Positions 29,401 through 34,499 of a DNA stretch of 64,000 nt are shown here, one piece after another. The position numbers were made by a program, and so were the translations under genes. This DNA comes from Molossus alvarezi (lineage: Eukaryota > Chordata > Mammalia > Chiroptera > Molossidae): positions 45,632,001 through 45,696,000 of the forward strand of contig CM073887.1 in assembly GCA_037176705.1 (NCBI GenBank), written 5' to 3'. Position 1 is the stretch's first letter. Each line of letters begins with the position of its first letter. The notes under the pieces were generated by a model that had not been told where the DNA came from, did no database searches, and saw only the letters and a program-made list of their open reading frames with translations.

Positions 29401-31341
29401 GGAACTGATCCCGGGTCTCTCTGAACAGCAGGCTGACGCTCTAACCACTGAGCAACCGGCCAGGGCTCGATGTGTCCCTTTCACGTCAATGTTTCTCTTT
29501 CTCTCTCTCTTCCTCTCTCTCCCTCCTACTCTATCTGAACAAAAAATGGAAAACTGTCCCCAGGTAAGGATAAAAAAATAAAAGTAAAAGAAACCCAGAT
29601 GAGATAATGTGCCCCAGGATTCAGAGCTGGAGAGTGTCAAATTCAAACCCATAACTCTGCCCAGCCGTCTCCACAAACCAGTTCTTTTAGTTGACACCTT
29701 CTGAAAAGCCTCATTTTCCGCTGGTGGTGGAAGAGGGTTTCTCTCCATTCACCAGGGCCCGGGGATGCCACACCAGCTGCATGTGCCCTGTGGCAGGCTA
29801 CCATCTTCCTTCATGCTGTGGGCTCCCCGGTGTAAACTGCAGAGTGTGAACTGGCGCCAAAAGCAATGGGACAATTTCTAGCAAAATTTAAAATGCACCT
29901 ATCCTGTGGCCCGGCGATCCTGCTTCCAGGAGTTTATCCTATGAAATCCTCGCACGGGAACAGAATGGCACGTGGACTAAGCTATTCAGGACAGCAGCAC
30001 CTATATCAAATGTGGGAACAACTCAGTATCCATCTGTGGAGCCCTGATTAAGTTAACTCAGGAACACAACCAGCGGAGGACTGCGCTATTGTTCAAAAGA
30101 ATCAAGTAGCTCCTGCCGGTCTGGCTCAGCAGTTAGAGTGTCAACCCGCAGAGCGAAGGGTCGCAGGTTCAATTCCCAGTCAAGGGCACGTACCTGGGTT
30201 GTAGGTTCGATCCCCAGTCCCGGTGGGGGTCATGCAGAAGGCAACCAATCAATGTGTCTGTCTAAGGTTGATGTTTCTCTCTTTCTCTCCCTTCCGTTCT
30301 ATCCAAAAATCTATGGAAAAATATCCTCGGGTAAGGATTAACAAAAAAATAATTTCCACCCAGGCACAGGGCAGTGTTTCCGGTGTTGAGGACACAGCAG
30401 TGACCAATACAGACAAACGTCTCTGCTGACAGAGCTTATAGCCCAGTGGATGGGAGGCAGGCAATAAGCCAAACATTAAACAAGATCAGAGGCTGCAGAC
30501 GGGGGATAGTGCTATGGAGAAAAATACAGCCGGAGAAGACCCTCTTTCTCCGAGAGGCCAGCCTTTGGTTCCAGTCAGCTTTCAGATGATTAGATCAGGA
30601 GGGTGATCTGCTTTACTCAAGGTCTACCAGTTTAAATGTAAATTTCATCCAAAAATGGACTCACAGAAACATCCAGGGTAATGTTTGACCACATATTTCT
30701 GGGCACCACAGCCTAGACAAGTTAACATAAAATTAACCATCGCAAGGATGTCATCTGATTGCAGATCACGGGATGAAAACCTAAGATGCCAAAACAGAGG
30801 AAATTCACTGAGAATGGGCACTGCTGGGAGGGGAGGGACGGGGAAGGAGAGGACTGCCTGGACAAGTGTGTTTGTGGCTGCATTGCACCTCCTTCCACGG
30901 AGCGCCTGTGAGGCCCTCGTAAGGGCCCAGAGGTGGCCAGACCTGTTTAACGGGTAGGCTTTGTTATTTGACGGTGGCCCCTATGCTGAGATAAGCCTTA
31001 AGGTAGGAACCAGAATGCCAGGTTTGATCAGGTTATTTACAAAACAAATGAATTGCACTATCTGATCATGAAGTTTTATTCCAGATCTCACTTTCTGGGA
31101 CAAGTGACTCAGGTCATAACATGATTCTCAGGGGATTTGTTTTCTGGGGACATTTCTGAAAAAGATGCTAACTCCTGGCGTGTGTTTTTGCTCCTCTGCA
31201 GACGTCAAAAGCGAATACAAGGAGATGGAGAAGCTACACAGAAGCCTGAGGGAGGTGGCTGAGAATGCAGTGCTGCGGAGGGGCATGCAGGAGTTCCTCC
31301 TGAGAATGTCCCCCAGCAAAGCCCGCCCCCCCAAGACATAA
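5319..31341 (+). CDS. NUGGC: NUGGC, nuclear GTPase SLIP-GC, C-terminal 487 residues (12 exons)
   Basis: NUGGC encodes a large dynamin-related nuclear GTPase expressed in germinal-centre B cells, where family knowledge links it to limiting off-target damage by the AID mutator. Coding exons here are 5319-5494, 6974-6992, 7596-7685, 11741-11846, 13037-13170, 17641-17805, 20883-21040, 22804-22942, 25292-25400, 26074-26210, 28659-28749 and 31202-31341. All introns are GT-AG, the phases join throughout, and the sum is 1464 nt. The G4 motif TKTD is at 5457-5468, followed by the helical C-terminal part, for example EAFGLLLLTDSFN and YRRILGACL. The P-loop and G3 motifs belong to earlier exons; I could not find them in 1-5318, so that intron exceeds 5.3 kb. 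The frame is fully open with no disabling change, so the gene looks functional. It lies upstream of SCARA5 in the same direction. Confidence 0.95.
5495..6973 (+). other. NUGGC intron
   Basis: No gene is seen. A purine-rich GA microsatellite lies at about 6675-6745. A 14-bp direct repeat, AATTTCAGCTTTAA, occurs at 6423-6436 and 6448-6461, separated by 11 mostly T bases. Confidence 0.6.
6974..6992 (+). CDS. NUGGC: NUGGC 19-nt microexon
   Basis: The acceptor TTTCATTTCAG and donor AAT|GTAAGT enclose only 19 nt. The first base completes the split Arg codon and the rest reads ERKVGN, restoring phase 0 for the next exon. Without it the reading frame is lost and a TAG is met twelve codons into the following exon. 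The peptide matches the human protein as I remember it (ERKAGN), which supports the call despite the small size. Confidence 0.9.
7115..7334 (-). mobile_element. Ves-type SINE, antisense
   Basis: Read from the reverse strand, it starts GCCTGGCCAGTGTGGCTCAG at 7334, has a B-box and GA/CT-rich body, and ends in an AAAT-repeat tail (TTTA repeats on the + strand at 7115-7140). A 17-bp direct repeat, TGGACTAGTTATTTTTA, lies at 7000-7016 and immediately right of the SINE at 7335-7351. A shorter related string is at 7109-7122. Confidence 0.9.
7596..7685 (+). CDS. NUGGC: NUGGC exon, 30 codons
   Basis: The acceptor is CACAATCTAG and the donor AAG|GTGAGT. The exon is exactly 90 nt, phase 0 at both ends, and encodes QAIQSQREAVLERNEMIKLQ and a further ten residues rich in Lys and Arg. 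The composition (Gln, Glu, Lys, Arg, Leu, no Pro or Gly) predicts a continuous, highly charged helix leading out of the GTPase domain. Confidence 0.94.
7800..7945 (+). repeat. MIR SINE
   Basis: The segment TTTTTGACCTTAGGCAAATTAC, then CTGAGCCTCC and TTTATAAAATGGGAAATAACAA, is the sense MIR core. A Ves SINE begins shortly after it at 7957. Confidence 0.75.
7957..8207 (+). mobile_element. Ves SINE with internal 21-bp duplication
   Basis: The head begins CCCTGGTCGGGTTGGCTTAG, then TAGTGTAACCACTAAGGGGG appears twice in tandem (about 7976-8015) where other copies have a single AGCGGTTAGAGCG A-box segment. The rest is standard to TCCTCGGGTGAGGAT and poly-A. The target-site duplication GGTCTGCTGAG flanks it (about 7947-7957 and 8208-8218). 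The internal duplication spreads the A-box region and may have disabled the RNA polymerase III promoter. Confidence 0.9.
8397..8592 (-). mobile_element. Ves-type SINE, antisense
   Basis: The reverse strand has the CT body, a B-box (GGTTCGATTCTC-like) and an A-rich end. The extreme tRNA head is shortened at GAGCATCGACC. A C9 run interrupts the body at 8500-8508. The target-site duplication is based on AGCAGAATT plus A-rich sequence (about 8381 and 8593). Confidence 0.85.
8610..10436. other. NUGGC intron, mostly unassigned
   Basis: This AT-rich intron sequence has no exon. A Tigger-type fragment lies at 9788-9930. The stretch 9950-10170 has the flavour of the old dispersed repeat noted at 4960-5260. 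I recognise nothing else. Confidence 0.5.
9788..9930. mobile_element. Tigger-type DNA transposon fragment
   Basis: The segments GTCGACCCTTTGCATAC and AATCCACGTATAACTGGACTT with TTGCACAGTTCAAATC match a rearranged piece of the same Tigger-like family as 13911-14230. It is short and has no coding sequence. Confidence 0.6.
10454..10671 (-). mobile_element. Ves-type SINE, antisense
   Basis: On the reverse strand the head GCCTGGCTGGTGTGGCTCAG begins at 10674, with a good B-box (GGTTCAATTCCC) and a tail TCTAAAATCAATAAAG. The perfect duplication GCATTCACACACTCTTT flanks it at 10437-10453 and 10672-10688. Confidence 0.93.
11042..11280 (-). mobile_element. Ves SINE, antisense
   Basis: The T-run then AATCCTCACCCGAGGACAT (the reverse of the SINE tail hairpin), the GA-rich body, and the tRNA-like head ending GAGCCAAACTGGCCAGGG. 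The short duplication TGCCCATT lies at 11034-11041 and 11289-11296. It inserted about 460 bp upstream of a NUGGC exon, antisense. Confidence 0.9.
11741..11846 (+). CDS. NUGGC: NUGGC exon
   Basis: The acceptor CTCTCACCTCAG and donor ACTG|GTAATT enclose 106 nt. The reading begins RKLPADSKVLEASDLVYTVS and continues AQEYWQQALLTEEET, with the last base starting a Glu codon. The YTVSAQEYW segment is a strongly recognisable part of NUGGC, at the end of the nucleotide-binding fold. Confidence 0.95.
13037..13170 (+). CDS. NUGGC: NUGGC exon
   Basis: The acceptor is GTGAATCCCAG and the donor CCG|GTATGG. The 134 nt complete a Glu codon, then read IPKLREHIRKRLLDKKRRMV and TKYVTEAFGLLLLTDSFNCT. A basic cluster (KKRR) precedes an amphipathic and then hydrophobic helix. 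KKRR could contribute to nuclear import, but that is only an inference. Confidence 0.95.
13911..14230. mobile_element. Tigger-type MITE, complete
   Basis: The terminal inverted repeats are TACAGGTGACCCCTGAA at the left and the reverse complement of TTCAAGGGTCAACTGTA at the right, 17 bp with three differences. The interior has GTGAGTCTACAGTACTGAAT and TTGGACGTGGATTTTC, typical of this pogo/Tigger family. Length is 320 bp with no transposase. Such elements are fossils in mammals and predate the SINEs here. Confidence 0.8.
14443..14680 (-). mobile_element. Ves SINE, antisense
   Basis: It has the tail AATCCTCACTCGAGGACA (reverse), GA-rich body, B-box and head ending GAGCCAAACCGACCAGGG. TTCCCTAATCTT occurs at the left edge (about 14431-14442) and again near 14703-14714. 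That leaves about 22 extra bases (GGATTACACAAAATAC...) between the head and the right copy. Confidence 0.88.
17641..17805 (+). CDS. NUGGC: NUGGC exon, 55 codons
   Basis: The acceptor is GTGACCCTGTCCCTAG and the donor GTG|GTGAGT. The exon is 165 nt, phase 0 to 0, encoding NEYLHMSGLRRFVEEKIQLL followed by a helical stretch to YRRILGACLV. It belongs to the dynamin-like stalk region of the protein. Skipping it would not shift the frame. Confidence 0.95.
18086..18337 (-). mobile_element. Ves SINE, antisense
   Basis: It carries ATCCTCACCCGAGGACATTT (tail hairpin, reversed), a long GA-rich body, and tRNA-like boxes close to the family consensus (GGGTTCGGTTCCC). The head ends GAGCCAAACCGGCCGGGC. CTTGTTTTTTT-like flanks on both sides suggest the duplication. 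Its CpG-containing promoter is well preserved, implying a young copy. Confidence 0.92.
18500..19556 (+). mobile_element. Old LTR-like repeat (MaLR type?)
   Basis: The end CTGAATTCCTGACCCACAGAATC then AGATAATAAATGTTTAT, TTTTAAG and CATAGCAATAGACAACTAA matches the poly-A-signal end of a MaLR/MLT-type long terminal repeat as I remember it. The 18520-18920 part has the usual upstream text (GAGCCTTCTTGGAAGCAGAT). The middle (18950-19330) I cannot place. It is a non-coding relic and contains no protein genes. Confidence 0.4.
20039..20220 (-). mobile_element. Ves-type SINE, older antisense copy
   Basis: The tail reads AATCCTCATCTGAGGATA in + orientation: the stem is conserved and the loop changed. 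The body is shorter and more diverged than in other copies, and the head ends AACCACCCAGCCAGGG. CAGTGCAAAT flanks it at 20029-20038 and 20221-20230. Confidence 0.85.
20883..21040 (+). CDS. NUGGC: NUGGC exon with perfect TACTAAC branch site
   Basis: The exon encodes RSRGNQGFHQTLKAVCLKNG and continues IYASRTLARIDLNEAITQPI to GGIF, ending two bases into an Arg codon at AG|GTAAAG. The acceptor TTACTTATGTAG has a poor pyrimidine tract. A perfect TACTAAC lies at 20848-20854, placing the branch A 30 nt upstream of the exon, a normal distance. The homology to NUGGC is clear through the whole exon. Confidence 0.95.
22082..22331 (-). mobile_element. Ves SINE, antisense
   Basis: It has TTCCTCACCCAAGGGTATTT (altered tail), a GA-rich body, and a head ending GCTGAGCCAGGGC. 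A perfect 15-bp duplication CAAACTGCTGCTTCT lies at 22067-22081 and 22332-22346. Confidence 0.93.
22495..22680 (+). repeat. MIR SINE
   Basis: It contains GCCTGGTTCTGCCACTTACT, CTCAGTTTTCTTATCTGTAA, AATGGGCATCACTGC and CCTAGCACAATATAGGAATG. This is nearly a full MIR in sense orientation. Confidence 0.85.
22804..22942 (+). CDS. NUGGC: NUGGC exon
   Basis: The acceptor TTTCTTCTGAAG and donor GAG|GTAAGA enclose 139 nt. The first base completes the Arg codon, then the reading is VGTPSGSALMPHIDAFKHSL and QEKMTEIGIRNGWKYDSYKK to IQE. Residues MPHIDAFK and GWKYDS are distinctive of NUGGC. Confidence 0.95.
23340..24519 (-). mobile_element. Two stacked L1 3' ends, antisense
   Basis: Two separate 5'-truncated L1 tails lie head to tail on the reverse strand. 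One spans about 23420-24085, with ORF2 C-terminus [20 protein letters not shown] and the 3' UTR. A second, shorter one spans about 24086-24513 with the same 3' end. CAGATTGTTTTTTA at 23324-23337 and CAGATCGTTTTTTA at 24520-24533 flank the pair. This suggests that one L1 landed inside the A-tail of the other. Neither has an intact ORF. Confidence 0.8.
24590..24950 (+). repeat. Old dispersed repeat with G18 run
   Basis: TTAGTCCATTTGGGTTGCTA, GTAAACTGGGTGACTCATAAACA and the ending ATACAGTCCATAGCACATCC belong to a common ancient mammalian repeat. I recognise it but cannot name its class with confidence. Its 3' portion has gained an uninterrupted G run at about 24899-24917, a likely length polymorphism and sequencing trouble spot. 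Confidence 0.55.
25060..25230 (+). repeat. Old dispersed repeat, unassigned
   Basis: TAGGTGCCCGGTACTGTGGGAAGCAC and AAGATGCTTAATTCCTGCCC with GGGGCTCACAGTCTAGCTG form a well-known ancient repeat motif. I cannot give the family. It ends about 60 bp before the next NUGGC exon. Confidence 0.45.
25292..25400 (+). CDS. NUGGC: NUGGC exon
   Basis: The acceptor is TGCGGGTTCTCAG and the donor GAAG|GTGAGG. The 109 nt read ISAILGGLEGDILRKKRRIY and ESLTSSVQNDLKPCYE, the last Glu codon being completed in the next exon. A lysine/arginine cluster KKRR recurs here. Confidence 0.95.
25675..25721 (-). mobile_element. Tailless Ves SINE head (47 bp) with 15-bp duplication
   Basis: Only the tRNA-like 5' head of a Ves SINE is present, on the reverse strand (CCCTGGCCAGTTTGGCTCAG to GGTCCAGA). 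There is no body and no A-tail. Perfect 15-bp copies of CCCACCCCCATTCTC abut both ends (25660-25674 and 25722-25736). This is the structure expected of a 3'-truncated, tailless retropseudogene, not of a degraded full SINE. Confidence 0.8.
25915..25990. repeat. TG/TA microsatellite
   Basis: This is an alternating purine-pyrimidine tract of GT and AT units with imperfect repeats. It lies about 85 bp upstream of a NUGGC exon. Confidence 0.85.
26074..26210 (+). CDS. NUGGC: NUGGC exon
   Basis: The acceptor TCATTTTTGCCAG and donor AAG|GTATTT enclose 137 nt. It completes a Glu codon, then reads AGQITGKKACERMKDVIRRG, followed by VDRQVAEGMFERAQERMQHQ and FQQLK, a long charged helix. Gene identity is unambiguous. 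Confidence 0.95.
26584..26881. mobile_element. Tigger-like MITE, complete
   Basis: It is bounded by TACAGCCGGCCCTTCATACC and the reverse complement of GATACTGAGAGATGACTGTA, with the interior GTTCCAAAAAGCAAAACTTGA and TATAAGGGACTTGAGCA. About 300 bp, no coding. It belongs to a different subfamily from 13911-14230. A MIR follows directly. Confidence 0.75.
26882..26990 (-). repeat. MIR SINE, antisense
   Basis: CATTTTATGAATAAGAAAAACTG, AGGCAGAGAGG and CTACACAGCTAGGAAGTTGC is a reversed MIR right half. Confidence 0.7.
28213..28396. repeat. 24/25-bp minisatellite in a NUGGC intron
   Basis: About seven and a half tandem copies of GCTTCCACGCTGGGATCCCTCCCAG-like units are present, alternating 24 and 25 bp through CACGTGGG versus CACGCTGGG. 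Five units keep the BamHI-like GGATCC core intact. It is GC-rich with a few point variants, so copy number is probably variable. It lies 260 bp upstream of a NUGGC exon. Confidence 0.92.
28659..28749 (+). CDS. NUGGC: NUGGC exon
   Basis: The acceptor is CCTTTGTTGTGCAG and the donor GCAG|GTAAAT. The 91 nt read HGITEKVKGSIATMLTLASS and QGDGLYKELA and end with one base of an Asp codon. The SSQGDGLYKEL segment is highly typical of NUGGC. Confidence 0.95.
29044..29588 (+). mobile_element. Ves SINE interrupted by a second Ves SINE
   Basis: The outer + strand copy comprises 29044-29190 and 29482-29588. Its own duplication AGAAACCCAGATGAG is perfect at 29029-29043 and 29589-29603. The tail reads CTGTCCCCAGGTAAGGAT, so the tail stem has decayed. 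The inner copy is described separately. Confidence 0.93.
29192..29466 (-). mobile_element. Ves SINE nested in another Ves SINE
   Basis: An antisense copy with a T-run, AATCCTCACCCAAGGACAC and a partly duplicated tail (a second CCGAGGACACTTTTGCATTT follows). It inserted into the outer SINE, duplicating the target TCGATGTGTCCCTTT (29177-29191 and 29467-29481). The head ends GAGCAACCGGCCAGGGC. Confidence 0.93.
30111..30350 (+). mobile_element. Ves SINE
   Basis: The head is CTCCTGCCGGTCTGGCTCAG, with an intact B-box (GGTTCAATTCCC), the extra GGTTGTAGGTTCGATCCCCAG typical of one subtype, and the tail ATATCCTCGGGTAAGGATTA. No clear target duplication is visible. Confidence 0.88.
30600..30755 (+). 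repeat. Old dispersed repeat, 3' part
   Basis: GGGTGATCTGCTTTACTCAAGG and the end ACATAAAATTAACCATCGCA match the 3' portion of the same repeat family that runs from 62715 to about 63400. Class not assigned. Confidence 0.55.
31202..31341 (+). CDS. NUGGC: NUGGC terminal coding exon
   Basis: The acceptor TTGCTCCTCTGCAG completes an Asp codon, then the reading is VKSEYKEMEKLHRSLREVAE and NAVLRRGMQEFLLRMSPSKA, with RPPKT and TAA at 31339-31341. The C-terminus is a charged helix followed by a short Pro/Lys-rich tail. No downstream in-frame continuation is needed. Confidence 0.95.
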
Positions 31342-31700
31342 ACTTCTTTCTTGGGGCTTAGCACCAAGTAGATGAGAAACAACTATGGAGACAAATAAGG
31401 AGAATGACTTCTGTGTTGTAAAATCTAATAAAAAAAAAACACCCCCCAAGTGTTTGGGTTCGAATACAATATAAAACTTAATAGACTGTTTTACTTGTGG
31501 CATAGGTGGATGACTGGGTAACATAATTTAGTTTTTATTCCATAGCCAAAAAGAGTCATCTTGAATCCTGAATTGGGTTCTGAGGCTTTAGGGACAAGAA
31601 ACTTGTGTTTCATCGAAGGAAAATATCTAAACGTCGAAAAACTTAAATGTTATGGGTAAAAGCCTTTGCAAAATAAAGCTTTGAGGACTCCATTTTATTT
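31342..31700 (+). promoter_or_regulatory. NUGGC: NUGGC 3' UTR with two poly(A) signals
   Basis: An AATAAA at 31427-31432, followed by an A run, and a second AATAAA at 31672-31677, followed by a T-rich stretch, are the plausible polyadenylation signals. The second is better placed by its downstream TTTTATTTACCATTTT. This end is inferred without transcript data. Confidence 0.6.
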
Positions 31701-32259
31701 ACCATTTTAATACTGATGAGATGTTTGTATAAGGAGGTAACTTGTGCCATGGAAACAACATGGATCTGAGAGCCAGCCAGAGGAGACCCAGCTTTATCAC
31801 TTCTTGGGAGTGCTCGTTATAATCGGGGCTTCGCAAACATTTTGAGCTCAGAACCCTATGCTCTTAAAAATTATTATAATTTATGGGGGTTGTACTTATT
31901 GATATTTTCTGTATTCAAAATTGTAAATATTTACTAATCCATTTAAAAGTAACAATAATAAACCTATTATATGTTCATATAAATAAGATGTTTTATGAAC
32001 AAAACTTTCAAAATAAATTTAGAAGAGTGACATTATTTTACACTTTTGCCAATCTCTTTATTCTCTGATATAATAGAAGACAGACTCTCTTGTCTGTTTC
32101 TGCATTCAACTTTTCACAATATGTCTTTTTGGTTGATGTATATGAAGAAAATACAGTCTCATACAGATACAGAGTTGGAATACAGAAGAGTATTTTAGCC
32201 TTTTCAGATAATTTCTGGTTGTTTTTCAATATGACAATCTTGACAAGTGGTAGTTTCTT

Positions 32260-32510
32260 TTTTTTTTTTAATCCTCACCTGAGGACACTTTTGCATTTAT
32301 CTTCAGATAGAGCAGGAAGGAGAGAGGGAGGAAGAGAGACAGAGAAACATCAATATGAGAAAGACACATTGAGTGGCTGCCACCCACATGACCCCAGCCG
32401 GGGCCAGGGACAAACTGCAACAGAGGTACATGCCCTTAGTGGGAACCGAACCTGGGACTCTCTGGTCTGCGCGCTGACACTCTAACTGCTGAGCCAAACC
32501 GGACAGGGCA
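32260..32510 (-). mobile_element. Ves SINE, antisense, inside the Charlie relic
   Basis: AATCCTCACCTGAGGACACT (reversed tail), GA body, head ending GAGCCAAACCGGACAGGGC. The duplication ACAAGTGGTAGTTTCTT at 32243-32259 and ACAAGTGGGAGTTTCTT at 32511-32527 has one mismatch. Confidence 0.93.
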
Positions 32511-33132
32511 ACAAGTGGGAGTTTCTTGAAGGTTATTTGCAGTGTGGACTCTGAAACCATACTGGTGAACTTTAAAATATTCTGTCACATTAAAATATAT
32601 TTCTATCTCATACTTTCAATGTGTCTTTTACCAATGCATGATTTTGTGGCATCAGTCATTGGTTATTTTGAAAGTATTTTTCATTGAGTTAAGCAGATCT
32701 TCCAAAATGTCGACATATTTCACTTATTATAACAAAAAGTCACATTTGTTAATACCTCTGCCAATTTCATCAGGAAAATCTTGAAGTATTGGGAATCTGT
32801 CAAGTTCATGGTAGAGGGTACAAGTTTTGCAAAATTTCATTTTATCCCTAGAAGCTTACCTTGTGATTGGCAATAAACAATGTTGGTTGTTTTCTGGGAA
32901 GTTATAGTTCATTCTGTTCATTTTGAGAAAATGTTCACCATATAACCAAATATGATTAATCATAGTCTGTCTGTCAATAGTTACGTCAAGTAAAAATAAT
33001 GTTCTGAGAAAAAGAAATGTCAAGCTCAACTCCTAATTCAATCATACAAATGCTTTTCCTTGAGTTAGTAAAAGTGGTTTAAGTGTATTTTCCTTTTTGT
33101 TACACAAAATAAATAATAAAATATCATCTACT

Positions 33133-33387
33133 GCCCTGGCCGGTTTGGCTCAGCGGTTAGAGCGTCGACCTGCGGTCCGAAGGGACCCGGGTTCGGTTCC
33201 CGCTAAGGGCATGTACCTCGGTTGTAGTTTGTCCCCGGCCCTGGTTGGTTGTGCGGGTGGCGACCACTCGATGTGTCCCTTTCACGTCGATGTTTCTCTC
33301 TCTCTCTCTTCCTCTCTCTCCCTCCCGCTCTATCTGAACAAAAAATGGAAAAATGTCCTCGGGTGAGGATGATAAAAAAAAAAAAAA
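33133..33387 (+). mobile_element. Ves SINE, near-consensus
   Basis: GCCCTGGCCGGTTTGGCTCAG to TCCTCGGGTGAGGATGAT and an A-run. Promoter boxes AGCGGTTAGAGCG and GGGTTCGGTTCCC are intact. The duplication ATCATCTACT lies at 33123-33132 and 33388-33397. It is one of the best-preserved copies in the window. Confidence 0.95.
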
Positions 33388-33564
33388 ATCATCTACTTAA
33401 GAGTCAGTAATTAATACAACTAATATACTGTTTGATTAAGAACACTCTGACGCCAAAGTGCCCTTTTTAACTGTATGCGCACAGTGAAAGATACATAATT
33501 ACTAGGATAGTTGGGTCCACTGCATTGGTTTTTGCTAAAGTACAAATGGTTTTACCGACCTTTT

Positions 33565-33813
33565 TTTTTTTTTTTGTTAATCCTCACCTGAGAATATTTT
33601 TTCCATTGATATTATTTATAGAGAGTGGAAGAGGGGGAGAAAGAGAGAGAGAGACATTGATGTGAGAGAGACACATCAATTTGTTGCCTCCTGCACGACC
33701 CTGACCAGGGCCTGGGATGGAACCTGCAGCCCAGGTATGTGCCCTTGAATCAAAACCGCAACCCTTCTGTCCAAGGGTTTATGCTCTAACCACTGAACCA
33801 CACTGGCCAGGGC
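33565..33813 (-). mobile_element. Ves-type SINE, antisense, diverged
   Basis: The T-run, TTAATCCTCACCTGAGAATA, GA body, and head ending GAACCACACTGGCCAGGGC. The duplication ATGGTTTTACCGACCTTTT (from 33546) recurs from 33814 as ATGGTTTTACCCACCTTTT. Confidence 0.92.
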
Positions 33814-34159
33814 ATGGTTTTACCCACCTTTTTAAACCTTTAGTGCAAGTGCCAATATAGTAAAAAAAAAAAAGAAAAAAAAAGGCAATCAACATAATAA
33901 TATTACTATAAAAGTAGTTTGACCTGGAAGACACCCCCAGAGGTGTTTCAAGGACCACACTTTGAGAACTGCTGTCTCAGACAAATTACTTAAACTCCGT
34001 AAGCTTCAAGTTATGTATCTGTAAATGGTGAAAATAGCAATACCTAACTTGACACTACTATGGTTGTCGGACAGTTTGAAATAATGCTTACCAAGTATCA
34101 ACACATAGTACTTAATAGTAGTCAATAAATGATTATTATTTGGAGGAAGAATGGAAGTA

Positions 34160-34320
34160 ACGTGGTTTGATGGCTTATTTGTTGGGAGACACAGGTCTTG
34201 ATTCCACCGCTGCCCAGTACCAATACGCCCTTTGACAGTTCTTCAACATCTGTACGATTTCATTTCTTCGTGTACCAAATGAGAGAGATGAACTGGATAA
34301 TCTAAAAAGTCTTTTGCTTC
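34160..34320 (+). repeat. MIR-like relic
   Basis: GGTCTTGATTCCACCGCTGCC, then CTTTGACAGTTCTTCAAC and ATTTCTTCGTGTACCAAATGAG, follow the order of a diverged sense MIR. Confidence 0.5.
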
Positions 34321-34499
34321 TTTAAAATTCTAAGACTTAAAAATTCTTCTTATTTTAATGTTTGTTTGTTTTTGCCTAAGTAAGATTTTTTTAAAAGGAT
34401 TTATCCATGTAGGTGGGTCTCAGTGGTTTCCTTTCATTTTAAACTTCTAAACACATTCAGTTCTATTGAAGTTTTCATAGTTTTACTTTATATATTTCA

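Larger units (their letters stand above)
28870..29660 (-). repeat. MIR split by a SINE insertion
   Basis: An antisense MIR-like sequence (GAGCACTAGGCTGAGACCAAGC, then ATGTCATTGCCCCGTGCTGC) runs to 29043 and resumes at 29604 (ATAATGTGCCCCAGGATTCA). Ves SINEs occupy the middle. Confidence 0.6.
31823..33977 (+). mobile_element. Degenerate hAT-Charlie DNA transposon
   Basis: The left end CTTCGCAAACATTTTGAGCT and right end AGGACCACACTTTGAGAACT are decayed inverted copies of the CAGnGGTTCTCAAA terminus. The interior contains AATAATAAACCTATTATATG, GACAAGTGGTAGTTTCTT and GTCTGTCTGTCAATAGTTA, matching the non-coding strand of a Charlie transposase region as I recall it. No open transposase remains. 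Three Ves SINEs (32260-32510, 33133-33387, 33565-33813) inserted later. Confidence 0.75.
31740..34145 (+). repeat. MIR split by an hAT-Charlie element
   Basis: The left MIR part is 31740-31822 (GATCTGAGAGCCAGCCAG, GCTTTATCACTTCTTG). The right part is 33978-34145 (GACAAATTACTTAAACTCCG, ATCTGTAAATGGTGAAAATAGC, CACATAGTACTTAATAGTAG). The two fit as one ancient MIR separated by the DNA transposon. Confidence 0.65.
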
